The notes under the pieces: generated by a model | What the model saw: only the letters and a program-made list of their open reading frames with translations | What the model was told of the DNA's origin: nothing | Database searches by the model: none | Shown: positions 35,202 to 47,800 of the stretch, piece after piece | Position numbering within the stretch: position 1 is the stretch's first letter | Layout: each line of letters opens with the position of its first letter | Translations under genes and position numbers: made by a program | DNA from: Bacteroidota bacterium | Lineage (GTDB): Bacteria; Bacteroidota; Bacteroidia; Chitinophagales; Chitinophagaceae | Assembly: GCA_023430465.1 (NCBI GenBank) | Contig: JAEZAM010000111.1 | Location: 34,498 to 98,497 of the forward strand | DNA length: 64,000 nucleotides | Reading direction: 5' to 3'

Positions 35202-37667
35202 ATGCCGACCCAATTTTTAAACAAGACATCATTCTTTGCACTGCTAACCCTGTTCTTCAGCCTCGTTGCCCACGCCCAGGACAATGGGCGCATTGCAGGC
35301 AGGGTCGTTGACCGCGCCACACAGGCGCCGTTAAGGGGAATTTCTGTAACCCTGCAGGATACGACCCTCGGCACGACCACTGATTCCACCGGAAATTTTG
35401 TAATCGGTAATCTCTCGATCCGCTCCTATGCGGTGTCCTTCTCTGGCGTGGGCTACGAAACACGAACATTTTTCAATACGGTGCTTAGTGCAGGTAATGA
35501 AACCTATCTCAACGTGGAGTTGGATCCCGCTGTAGCTGCTTTATCGGAAGTTGTACTGAAAAGTAGCCGGCGAACCGCAGCGGCTGCTACGATCGAGTCG
35601 CCGTTAAGTGTGCAACGACTTACCACGGAGGAGATCCGAAGCAATCCCGGCGGGAACTTTGATATCAGCAAGGTGATCCAGGCGTTGCCGGGTGTCGGCG
35701 GTGGAGTGGGGGGAGGCGGCTTCCGGAATGATATAATCATTCGCGGCGGGGCACCGAACGAGAATGTATTCTACCTCGATGGAATTGAGATACCCGTCAT
35801 CAACCATTTTCAAACCCAGGGAAGCTCGGGTGGCCCGCAGGGTATTCTCAACGTATCGTTCATCGAAGATGTAAAGCTGAGTTCATCCGCATTTGAAGCG
35901 CGTTATGATAACGCACTCAGTTCCGTATTTCAGTTCCGCCAACGTACCGGCAATCCCAACAGGGTGCAGGGAAATGTGCGGCTGAGCGCGACCGATCTTT
36001 CTGCTACACTGGAAGGGCCATTGTCACGCAACAAAAAAACAACCTTCCTGGCATCCGCACGCAGGTCTTACCTGCAGTTGCTTTTTAGTCTCATCGATCT
36101 GCCGATCCGGCCAAACTACTGGGATTTTCAAACCAAGATCACCCACCAGTTGAATGAAAAGACAACCATCTCTTTCATAGGTCTTGGCGCGATCGACGAG
36201 TTCAGCTTCGCTACCCTGAAGGATGCCACACCGGAAAAATTATATGTATTGAATTCAAACCCCTTCATCAATCAATGGAACTATACCGTAGGTATTACGC
36301 TGAGAACGCTGGTGAAAGACGGTTTCGTGAATGTCGCAGTCAGTCGCAACACATTTGATAATGACATTCAGCAATACGAGGATAATGAGACCAGGCTTGA
36401 AAGTCAGCAGACACTGTCGTACAATTCACAGGAAACTGAAAACCGGTTGCGCATCGATGTAAATAAGTACCGTTACGGATGGAAGTGGGCCTATGGCGTT
36501 TCTGCACAGTTGTCTGAGTTTACCAATAACACATTCAGTGTCCTTCGCCGTGAACTGAGAGATCAGGATGGTAACATTGTACAGAATGAGGAGAGCCTGA
36601 GGTTTTCGAGTCCTTTAAAGAATTTCGGCAGATTTGGTGGTTTTGCGCAGGTAAGCCGTCGATTTTTTGATTCACGGCTCGGTGTCAGTACCGGGCTCCG
36701 CACCGACGTGAATACATTTACTGCAGGCGGTGATCACCCCCTCAGGACATTATCTCCAAGAATAGCGCTAAGCTATGTGCTGGCGAATCGCTGGACGGTC
36801 AATGCCTCTGTCGGCAGGTACTATAAAATTCCGCCCTATACCATACTTGGATTTGCAAACAACAACGGGGAACTGGTGAACAGGGCGAGTGACTATCTCC
36901 GCAGTGATCATTATGTGGCTGGGCTTGAGTTTCTGCCATCGAATGCGTTACGTTTTACCGCGGAGGTGTTTTACAAAAAATATAATAATGTACCTGTTTC
37001 CGTCCGCGACGGTATATCGCTTTCCAACCTCGGTTCTGATTTCAATGTCCTGGGCAATGAAGCTGTTGAGACCAATGGGCGCGGTCGTGCCTATGGGTTC
37101 GAGTTTTTTGTGCAGCAAAAACTGGCCAGGAATTTCTTCGGTATCCTTTCATACACATTCTATCGTTCGGAATACAGTGGCCGTGATCGCTCTTATATCC
37201 CGAGCAGTTGGGACAATCGCCACCTGCTGAGTGCAACGATGGGTTATAAATTGCCGCGCAACTGGGAGATCGGTTTGAAATTCCGGTACCAGGGTGGCGC
37301 ACCTTACACGCCATACGACGAAGTGGCTTCGCAACTGAACTATCTTTCCCGAGGCCGGGGTATCCTCGACTATTCCCGGCTGAATACATTGCGGCTGCGC
37401 GGATTCAACTCCAGTGATATTCGCATCGATAAGAAATGGAATTTCCGGCGAACAACCATCGATCTGTTTCTTGATGTCACAAACTGGTATTTGGCGAAGA
37501 GTTCAGAACCTGATAGCTACACCTTCCAGCGAAATGCAGATAATACGGGCTTTGCTACTACTGATGGCCAACCCATTCGTCCCGATGGCAGCAACGGTAT
37601 ACCCGTTCGCCTGGTAAACAGCGAAGCATCGGTGACTCCTTCTATTGGATTCATTGTGGAGTTTTGA
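35202..37667 (+). CDS. TonB-dependent outer membrane receptor (not SusC type)
   Basis: An 821-residue receptor from the ATG at 35202. It has a signal peptide ending VAHAQ, a carboxypeptidase-regulatory-like domain (RIAGRVVDRATQAPLRGISV), a plug (SPLSVQRLTTEEIRSNPGG, RNDIIIRGGAPNENVFYLDG) and a 22-strand-type barrel ending in IGFIVEF. The longer reading from 35013 runs through the terminator and has no signal, so it is rejected. It lacks the SusC plug signature and has no SusD partner, so it may import a metal chelate or small ligand. It is separated from the upstream cluster by a terminator and is probably transcribed alone. Confidence 0.92.
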   Translation: MPTQFLNKTSFFALLTLFFSLVAHAQDNGRIAGRVVDRATQAPLRGISVTLQDTTLGTTTDSTGNFVIGNLSIRSYAVSFSGVGYETRTFFNTVLSAGNETYLNVELDPAVAALSEVVLKSSRRTAAAATIESPLSVQRLTTEEIRSNPGGNFDISKVIQALPGVGGGVGGGGFRNDIIIRGGAPNENVFYLDGIEIPVINHFQTQGSSGGPQGILNVSFIEDVKLSSSAFEARYDNALSSVFQFRQRTGNPNRVQGNVRLSATDLSATLEGPLSRNKKTTFLASARRSYLQLLFSLIDLPIRPNYWDFQTKITHQLNEKTTISFIGLGAIDEFSFATLKDATPEKLYVLNSNPFINQWNYTVGITLRTLVKDGFVNVAVSRNTFDNDIQQYEDNETRLESQQTLSYNSQETENRLRIDVNKYRYGWKWAYGVSAQLSEFTNNTFSVLRRELRDQDGNIVQNEESLRFSSPLKNFGRFGGFAQVSRRFFDSRLGVSTGLRTDVNTFTAGGDHPLRTLSPRIALSYVLANRWTVNASVGRYYKIPPYTILGFANNNGELVNRASDYLRSDHYVAGLEFLPSNALRFTAEVFYKKYNNVPVSVRDGISLSNLGSDFNVLGNEAVETNGRGRAYGFEFFVQQKLARNFFGILSYTFYRSEYSGRDRSYIPSSWDNRHLLSATMGYKLPRNWEIGLKFRYQGGAPYTPYDEVASQLNYLSRGRGILDYSRLNTLRLRGFNSSDIRIDKKWNFRRTTIDLFLDVTNWYLAKSSEPDSYTFQRNADNTGFATTDGQPIRPDGSNGIPVRLVNSEASVTPSIGFIVEF

Positions 37668-38852
37668 ACTGGGTACTGGGTACTGGGGACTGGGTGCTGG
37701 GTGCTGGACGCTGGCCTGCCTGCCGAAGCGGAGGTAGGATACTTTGCGCTCTTTGCTCCCTTTGCGTCTCCGCGCGAAATTTCAAAATCTTGCATCGTGT
37801 TTTTACGGTAAAATGAAGGCAGCAGTGCCATGAATTTCATGACGAGGAAAGCCTGCGATTTTTGAAATGCAGCAATGATAGGATTTAGCGCGGACACACT
37901 ACCAGCGAAATCAATGTTGCGGTATTTTGCCTGCGGTTTTTTGCGGTGAGCCTTCTAATCTCGTGATAAAAATTCTAATCTATATTTCTAAAAACCTGTC
38001 GATGTTTTTTTGCTAACTCGATTTTGATACAATACATTTACGTTGTTGTTGTGTTAATTTTCAGAATAGATCGGTAATAAGTTCGTAATAGTATCAGTAG
38101 CCTCAAAGACTTCAAAAACTCCATAGTAGATAACACAACAGCGGTTTAATTTTCCTGCGTTTGCGGAAGGCAAACGAAAGGACATAACTATGGATCTCAT
38201 TTTTTCCCGGGAGATCATTCGTGTTGAATTGTAAGCTGTATGCATGTGTTACAGTGATACGAATGTGATTGCAAATGCCACGTTAGTGTTTTCACTATTG
38301 TATTTTAATGCATGGTGTGAGATGCTATTGCCTGGAGTAAAACGCTATCGAACTTTTTAAACAAAATAGTTTTTGATATTTTGAAAAAAAATGTCACATC
38401 GTTGAAACCCTTTATGGTAAAGAGTTTCAGCCTATCCTGGATTTATGTTATTATATGGTACACTTTTTTACATCCTGAAAAAAAATCTTTGCAATTCTTT
38501 GTGAAAAAATGAAATCGTTTAGTTTTTTTAAATAACATTGCGTCGCCATCGTTACAAAAATGTTTGATTATTATCAAACGCCTCGTTTTAAAATCCACTG
38601 ACCATATCTTCTGAGAATCGCTAAAACAAAAACTGTTTTATTAAACCTTATCAATCCTCTATGAGGAAAATGCTGGCGGAAGTTTAGAAATGTAGCAGAG
38701 ACGCGAGCGAAAATCCCGGTTGTTGAATACCGGACTCAATCAACTTTAAGACGGAAGGGGGAACGAACCTTGATTGGTCGTGCAGGCCATCTATTGTCCA
38801 AACCTTTCTCTTGAACAGGCTTGTTTAATCGACACACCAAATAAAGGTTTAC
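37668..38852. other. 1.2-kb non-coding, AT-rich region upstream of the giant surface-protein gene
   Basis: No credible gene is seen; the open frames here lack start context and homology signs. The first 75 bases (37668-37742) are a CTGGGTACTGGG-type mini-repeat plus GCCTGCCTGCCG, related to the repeats at 9.1 and 60.4 kb. The rest is AT-rich with many oligo-T/A runs. TTG (38010-38012), 20 bases, TACATTTA (38033-38040) resembles a promoter with one mismatch, about 810 bases before the next start codon. A possible folded leader lies near the 3' end. Confidence 0.6.
38716..38776 (+). promoter_or_regulatory. Possible structured 5' leader of the giant surface-protein gene
   Basis: Two adjacent stems are visible: CCGGT (38716-38720) with ACCGG (38729-38733), and CAATCAA (38737-38743) with TTGATTG (38770-38776), the latter enclosing a purine-rich loop with AAGG/CCTT potential. 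The region lies 76 bases before the ATG and is GC-richer than its surroundings. I do not recognise a known riboswitch class. Confidence 0.3.
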
Positions 38853-41800
38853 ATGAGAAAATTCTACCTGCCAAAACTATCCCAATGGTTTCTTGGTCTG
38901 CTTGCTCTTTGTATTGCCAGCGTGGATGTATTTGCACAAACCACTGTGCAGATCGGCACCGGAACTGAAGTTCCTGCAAATACATTGTACAGCCCGGTCT
39001 ATCGTTTCACTGCCGGGTCTACCACAACCGGATCACGGTCAGACATCGTGTTCACTCCCGCAGAAATGGCCGCGGCCGGTATTCCAAACGGAGCTGTTAT
39101 CACCAAGGTTGAATTTTACAAAGCCAATGCAGGTACGTTCCTGATTCCCGCCACGCATAAGATGCTGATGGGAAATACCAGCAATACAACCTTACCTACA
39201 ACAACCACGTGGACATCCATTCTTGCCTCTCACACTCAGGTATTTTCCAGCACCAGCTTCAACGTGCCGAATACGGCGGGCTGGGTGGCCTGGAATGTGA
39301 CACCATTTACCTATACCGGCGGTTCATTGGAGATCGCGACAGAGACCGTCATGACGGGTGGTGCAACGGGTGCTACCGATGCCTTTCAATGGCAGTATAC
39401 GCTCGGTCACTCGGACAAGATCGCGGGTGTGTCCACCAGCACCGGCGATGTGCTGAGCGGGAATGTTACCGGCTATAAGCATCGCCCCAACATTCGTATC
39501 ACGTTCAATGGAAGCACTCCCTGTGCTGCGCCACCAATCCCCGGCGATGCTGCAGTGAATATACCTTTCTCCTGTGCCGGCACACCGATCGCGTTTACAT
39601 TGAGCGGAAACTCATTCGGTACAGGTATGACGTTCGAATGGCAGCGCTCCGCTACGCTCAACGGATCTTATACATCTGTTGCACCTCCGTCCACCAACAG
39701 TCTCTTCAACACAACTTCACCAGCGGGCACCTGGTTCTATCGTGCCGCAGTAACCTGTTCAGGTAATACACAATATTCTGATACGATTTCTGTCACCGGA
39801 AGCCCGCTGCTCGCCGGCGGCACGTATACCATCAACTCTGATGATCCCACGGGAGGTACCAACTTCGCCTCATTTGCGGACGCTGTTACCGCACTGAGTT
39901 GCGGTATTACCGGGCCCGTAGTATTTAACGTTACAACAGTTGACGCTACATACGAGGAGCAATTGATCATTCCACAGATTCCCGGAGCAAGCAATGTTAA
40001 CACCGTTACCTTCAATGGCAACGGCAATACACTTTCATTCAGTTCTTCAAACACCAACGAACGTGCTACTATTAAGTTAAATGGCGCTGATCATTTCATC
40101 TTCGACAGCCTCATCATCCAGGCTACGGGTACCTATGGCTTCGGCATCCAGCTCCGTGAGGGGTCCGATTCCAACACATTCCGCCGCTGTACGATCGAAA
40201 CAGATATCGCCTCAACCAGCACCAATTACGCAGGTATTGTTATCGCCACCAGCAACACGTCCGCTACAACAAGTGGTGCGACACTTTGCTACGGCAACCT
40301 GTTTGAAAATAATACCATCACCGGCGGATACTATGGTGTGACCGTCGTTGGTTCCAGCACCCAAAAGATCAACAATACCTTCCGGAACAATACCATTCGT
40401 GATTTTTACTACTACGGTGTATATCTGCTCTACACCAGCGGGACTGTAATGGAGAATAATATCATTACGAGACCAACGCGTTCCGTGATCAGCCTTTTTA
40501 ATGGATTTTACCTCAGCACCGGTGTGGAAGGTTCACTTATTACGCGCAACCGCATCTTCAATTCTGCGGGAGGTGACCGGACAAACAGTTCCGCACATTA
40601 CGGCGTGTATTCGACGGGTGCTGATGGTACTGCCGCCAATCCGAATATCATTTCCAATAACCTCATTTATGGACTGAATGGGACTGGCGTGATGTATGGC
40701 TTCTACAATACATCATCTGACCATGCAAAATATTTCAACAACACCGTTCTGCTGGATGATCAGAATCCGTTCAATACCGGAGTGTCCCGCGGATTTTACC
40801 AGACAACCACGGCAACAGGCATTGAGGTACGGAATAACATTTTTCACATTACACGTAACTCCTCGGGCGGGGGTCATGCACTGTACATGGCTACCGCTGC
40901 CAGTACGATCACTTCCGACTACAATAACATCGTCGTATCAGGCATGAACAATGCTGGCTTCCTTACAAGCGACTACCCTTCACTGTCTGAATGGAAGACG
41001 GGAACATCGAAAGATGCGAATTCCGAAGCCATCGAACCACAATACCTCGATCCGCTTACCGGGAACTATCGTCCCAACAATGCTGCACTGGACAACCAGG
41101 GCGCGGCGCTGGCGGCAGTCACGGTGGATATCCTCGGTCTCCCACGTGCCACGATACCCGATATCGGTGCGTATGAATTCACTCCAATCAACTGTACCGA
41201 GCCTCCGGTACCCGGCACTATTGTCAGCAATATCAGCCCGGCCTGCCTGGGTGTTCCTGTGACCCTGTCCATCAATGGAGGCACGATCGGTGCAGGCCTC
41301 GCGTACCAGTGGCAATCATCTACGGATGGCGGAACAACCTGGAACAATATTTCCAGTGCGACAAGCTCCGTACTCACCACTACGCAGACAACCACCACGC
41401 TGTATCGTGTGGTGTATACTTGTGGTGCAAGCTCAGCTACTTCAACTGCCCTTACGCTTGTAACGCCTGCAGGTCTTGCCGGTACATTCACCATCAACAG
41501 CGCCCAGCCAACTGGCGGCACTAACTTCACGAGCTTTACCGATGCTTACCTCGCGATGGCTTGCGGTATCACAGGGCCTGTTGTGTTCAACGTAACACCT
41601 GGCAGCGGACCTTACAATGAGCAATTGCTTATGGGAGCCATTCCCGGCTCATCAGTTGTGAACACCGTAACCTTCAACGGAAACGGTAACACTATCTCTT
41701 ATCTGTCAACCGCTGCTAATGCACGCTCTACCATCCGCCTGTCTGGCACCAAACATGTTTCATTCGACAGCCTCCGCGTTGTAGCGGAGGGCAATGGAAC

Positions 41801-44800
41801 CGGTCAATACGGATGGGGTATTCACCTCACAAATGATGCGGACAGCAATACCTTCCGTCGCATCGTGGTGGAGATCTCGAAGACCCAGACGACTGCCGCA
41901 GACTATGCAGGTATCGTGATCAGCTCTTCGCTATCAAGTCCCACAGCAACCGGTGCGGCAAATTGCGATAACAACTTATTTGAAAACAATACGGTCACTG
42001 GTGGCTACTATGGTATGACCATCATTGGTAGCAGCACTGCCGCCAACCGGAGCAATACCGTACGCAACAGCCGCTTCCTTGATTTTAATACATACGGTAT
42101 CTATGTAAATGGATCAACCCGCACGACGATCGACAGCAACTTCATCAGCCGACCAACACGGACATCGGTGAGCACAGTGGGCGGTATCTATTTCACCGGG
42201 CTCAGCACGAGAGCACTTATCAATCGCAATACAATTACTAATCCATTCGGCGGTCAGACAAATACCACCTCTATTTTCTATGGTGTTTATTTCTCTGCAG
42301 TTGATGCGCTTAGCAATTTCGAGAATGTGGTTTCAAACAACCTTATCTATAATATCAATGGTGGAGGTAACGTATACGGGCTTTATAACTCTGGCTCGGA
42401 CAACGTGCTTTATTTCCACAATACCATTCATATGGACGGCACCGCTGGTGCGGAAGCCAATGTGATTGCCGGTTTCTACCAGACAACAAGCGCAGCGGGT
42501 ATTCAATTGCGTAACAACATCATCACGATGGCAAGGGCAGGGGCAGCGCCGACACAGGCGATATTCCTCAATACCCCCGCGAGCACAGTGACCTCTAACC
42601 GCAACATCTATTTCTCTTTCATTCCCGGTCCTACGAGCTATGTAGTGAGAAGCGGAGATAATACCTATGCGACTTTGCTCGACTGGCAGGGTGCCTCGAC
42701 CAACGATGCAAACTCATTCTATAATGATCCGGCGTACAGGAGCATCGCCAGTGGCGACTTTGAGCCCACCAATGCGTCCATTGACGACCAGGGACTTCCC
42801 GTCAACCCGCCTGTGACAAATGATATCCAGGGTGAGGTGCGGAGCGCTACCACACCAGACATTGGTGCCTATGAATTTGCTCCCCCGCCTTGCGTTACAC
42901 CACCAAATGCGGGTGTGGCAACAGTGAGCCAGTCACCCGTCTGCGAGAACACCCCCGTATTGCTCAGCGTGCAGGGTAACTCAACTGGTGTTGGTCAAAC
43001 ATATCAGTGGCAGTCATCAACAGATCTTGCGGGTACGTATGCACCAATCAGCGGTGTCCTCACCAACCCTGCATTCCCAATCGATGCCAGCACAACGCTG
43101 TACTACAGACTGGCTGTGACTTGTAGCGGCAACACCGCCTATTCTACGCCCGTACAGTTGATCGTGAACCCGGCACTGCCTGGCGGCACCTATGTGATCG
43201 ACAGCACCGGAAATGGTGATTATCTCAGTTTCACCGATGCGGTAGCCGCGATGTCATGCGGAATCGCAGGCCCTGTGGTATTCGAGGTTGAACCCAACGG
43301 CCCGGTGTACCGCGAGCATATCCTGATCGACAGCATTCCTGGTACATCAGCTATCAACACCGTAACATTCAACGGTAATGGAAATACACTCGCCTTCAGT
43401 TCATCCCTCAGCGACCGCCGCGCAGTACTTACCCTGAGAGGTGCAGACTACCTGGTCTTTGACAGTCTCACGATCAATGGTCATGGTACAAATACCTATA
43501 ACTGGGGCGTGTTCCTCACAAACAATGCTGACAGTAATACCTTCAGACGCTGTACCATCCTGTCGGATACGACTGGTACAAGCACGGTCAACTTTGCAGG
43601 TGTTGTCATTGGTGGGTCACCGACCTCGCTGACGTCAGCCACCACAGGTGTTTCGCTGAGTGACGGAAACCTGTTTGAGCGCAACACCATCACCGGCGGT
43701 TACCACGGCGTTACGGTCATCGGGTCATCGGCTAATCCCGTTCGCGGAAACAGGTTCATCGGAAACACGATCTCCAACTTCTATGCAACAGGTATCTATT
43801 TCACATATAACACCAATCCTGTTTTCGAGGACAATGACATCCATCGGAAAACACGCGTAACGGTAACCACGTTCGAAGGTATCTATGGCACGGCAGTAAG
43901 TACAGGTGTGCGGATTGAAGGAAACCGCATTCACCATCCATTCACTGCTTCTACCAGCACTTCGGCGGGGTACGGTATATACATCACCGGAAGTGACGCG
44001 CCAACACCGGCACTCGCGCATAAGGTGATCAATAATACGATCTATGCGTTTGATGTTCGTGGGGCGGCATACGGTATCTACAATTCCGGTTCGGCAAATG
44101 CGCATTATTATCACAACTCGATCTCCATTGACAACACAACCAATACTTCCACTTCGGCGACATATGGTTTCTACCAGGTGACTGCGGCTGATGGAATTGA
44201 GTTCAGGAACAACATCATTTCAATTACGAGAGGTGGTACCGGCGTCAAGTATGGTATTTACAAGTCTACCGCAGCTACGCAACTGACTTCCGATCGTAAC
44301 GTTGTCTATGTAAATGGTGCAGCAGGCACAAATAATTTCGGGTACGCAGGTGGTGCAAGACCAACACAGGCGGACTGGATTACCAATACTTCCCAGGATG
44401 TGAACAGTATCGTCGACAACCCGATGTATACTGACCCTGCAAATGGTGATCTGCGACCGATGCAGGCCCTTGCAGACAACCTTGGAACCAGCGCCGGTGT
44501 GGCTCTCGACATCGTTAATGCACCGAGAAGTGCAACAACCCCTGATCCCGGTGCCTATGAGTTTGCTGTAACTCCATGTACGGAGCCTCCAACAGCCGGC
44601 ACAACAGTCGCCACGCCGAATACCGGGATATGTCTGGGTACGATCATTAACCTTACGCTGAATGGCAACTCCTCAGGTGGCCTCCAGAAATACGTATGGC
44701 AACGTGGTGCCAGTGCGACCGGACCATGGGAAGATATCAGCGATACACTTTATCTGCCTGAATTCGATCATGAACTGGCTTCCGGCAATCTCTGGTTCAG

Positions 44801-47800
44801 AGCGTCTGTTACCTGCGGTGCTTCTACTGTATTTTCCACGCCTGTACAGGTAACTCTCAACCCGACACTGGCTCCTGGTGATTATACCATCAATCCTGCG
44901 ATTCCTGCCTCTGCCACGAATTTCCAAAGCTTCCAGGCTGCAGTTACAGCAATGCAATGCGGTATCACCGGTCATGTTCGCTTCATCGCGGTACCAGGTA
45001 CCTATGCAGAACAGATCCGCACTTATAAAATACCGGGTGCGAACCAGCAGGCAACGGTAACATTCATGAGCCAGACTGGTGACCCTGCTTCGGTGATCCT
45101 TACAACAACCGGCACCTCCGGTGCGATGTACACACTGAGGCTCGACAGCACTTCATGGATCACTTTCCGTGACATGACCATTGCCGGTCAAAGCACCGAG
45201 TATGCCCGTGCGATCGAGATCAACGGAAGCGCATCCAATGATACCATTCGCAACGTGATCATCAGTGTGCCACAGGTGGCAGGCACCAGCACCAATGTGA
45301 CCGGTATCTTCGGTACTGCCCTGACAGGTTCTAACAATGCATTCATACGCAACACGATCACCAATGGCTCGAGCGGTATCTACCTCTCAGGTACCACCAC
45401 ACGATCCAATAATTATCTGATCGATAGCAATACAGTCAATGGAACTTATCAATACGGTATCTATACTGCCAACATCAACAGGGTAGGTGTCTCCTATAAC
45501 ACAGTGAACAGGAGTGGTGTGCAGAACACCTCGGCATACGGTATCTACCTTACCAATTGCGATTCTGCCATCCGTGTCAATAATAACGTGATCAATATTA
45601 CGAACACGGGTATTGCCGGTTATGGTATCTACAGCACCGGTAGCGCCGCAGTGGAGTTAGCAAGAGGTAGTTTCTCCAATAACAAGGTGACTGCAGTGAC
45701 CTCCAATACCGGTAACCTTTACGGTATGTATTTCACCAGCACTGCCAAACAGGACGTGTTCAATAACGTGATCGCCGTCAAGACGACCGGTACCACTTCT
45801 TATGGCATCTACAGCTCGACTACGGGAGCCACTGCCGGCGGTCTCAATTTCTACAACAACAGCGTTCAAAATTCATCGTCATCCACCACAGCAAATATTG
45901 CGATGTATCTCAGCCAGACCTCGGGTGCCCAGGGTCCGACCAGGATGCAGAACAATATCTTCTCACATACGGGTGGAGGTATAGCACTAAGCACAGTGAA
46001 CCTGAACTTCATGTATAGCAACTACAATATGTTCTATACCACAGGTGCCACACTGGTGCAAAACGGGACAGCCAATCTTTATCCGACACTGAAGGCCTGG
46101 AAAGACGCAGCTCTTTGGGATTACGAGTCGATTGTATATCGCCCGGCATTTATCAGTGAGTCTGATCTTCAGCCTGACGTGGCGAGCCCCGACATCTGGG
46201 CAGTACATGGTCGCGGTGTACAGATTCCAGGAAACGATAAAGACTTCAACGGTGCTGCCAGGCCGACAACACTCGAAGCGGGTGTGCCTGACCTGGGTGC
46301 CTTCGAGTTCCTGCCGACAGCCAACCCGGTGCTGCTGACTGCCGTACCAGCTACGCCTTCGGCAAACAGTATACAGTCATTCATGCTCGGTACCGATACC
46401 GTAACCCAGATCACATGGGGTGCGAACGTACCGGCTACGATTGAAGGTCGCCGTTATTCCGGCGTTGCGCCTCAGGGCCTCGCCACCGGGCAGGACTACA
46501 TGTATTTCTACACTGATTTCGATGTTACCGGCACCATGCCAACAGGTCACAGCGTGAAGCAATTCTATGTGCCATCATGGCTTGGCTTCATCGGCAACGA
46601 GCCCATCATTAAACTTGGTCGCATCAATGCTGCCAACACATGGGAGGTAGGAACAAGCAGCGTGGTGGATATATTCAGGAACAATGTTTCCGAATCTAAC
46701 CTTAACTATATCGGCAACTTTACAGGACTCACGGATGGAAATGCGGCACCACCGCCACCGATCGTGATCAACCCGTCCGATTCAAGTAACCGCGGTACGA
46801 ATTTCTGGGTTGCATACGGTCACCACTCGTATTTCCGTGGTACCAATGCGCAGGAAATGATCCTTTATTTCGGAGCTGGCGAGCAACCCGCTACGGTCAC
46901 TGTTCGGGTGAATGGGACCGACTGGTCACGCACCTATAACGTACCTGCAAACTCTGCAATCAGTTCAGACTTTATGCCGAAGTACGGCCTGATCGATTCC
47001 AGATTGCTTGAGCCAGGTCTTTCGGATCGTGGTATCAGCATCACCAGCGATGTGCCGATCACTGCCTATGCACACATTTATGCAAGCACCAACTCAGGAG
47101 CTACCATGCTGCTGCCCGTAGGTACATATGGCTATGAATATTATGCTCTGACAACAAAACAGAACTATGATGATGATTCCTATTCCTGGTTCTATGTAGT
47201 GGCTGCTTATGACAGCACCGTCGTAGAGATCACCCCCTCCAAGCCAACGCTGGATGGTCGTCCTGCCGGTGTGCCATTTACCGTGAACATGAAGAAAGGT
47301 GAAGTGTACCAGGTAATGGGTGCTCTGACCAGCACGACAGATGGATACGACATGACCGGAAGTTTCATCAAGTCAATCGGCAATGCAAACAGCAGGTGTT
47401 ACCCGATCGCGGTATTCAGTGGTAGCGGCCGGACGAACATCGGTTGCGGCAACGCCACACCAACAGCATCCGGTGATAACCTGATCCAGCAGAACTTCCC
47501 GTCAAGAGCATGGGGTCGCCGTTATCTCACTGCAGCGACATCGCAGCAAAACACGCCATCAGCGCAGAATACCAACATCTTCAAGATCGTGGTGAAAGAT
47601 CCTGCTACGGTGGTGCGTGTAAATGGTGTTCAGCTTACAGGCCTGATAGATAACCTGTACTACCAGATCGAATCGAACAGTGGTGAATACATAACTGCCG
47701 ATCGCCCGATCATGGTCGCACAGATCATGACATCATCCAGTACGGCAGCCGGTTGCGGCAACGTTGGCTATGGTGATCCTGAAATGATCTACATCAGCCC

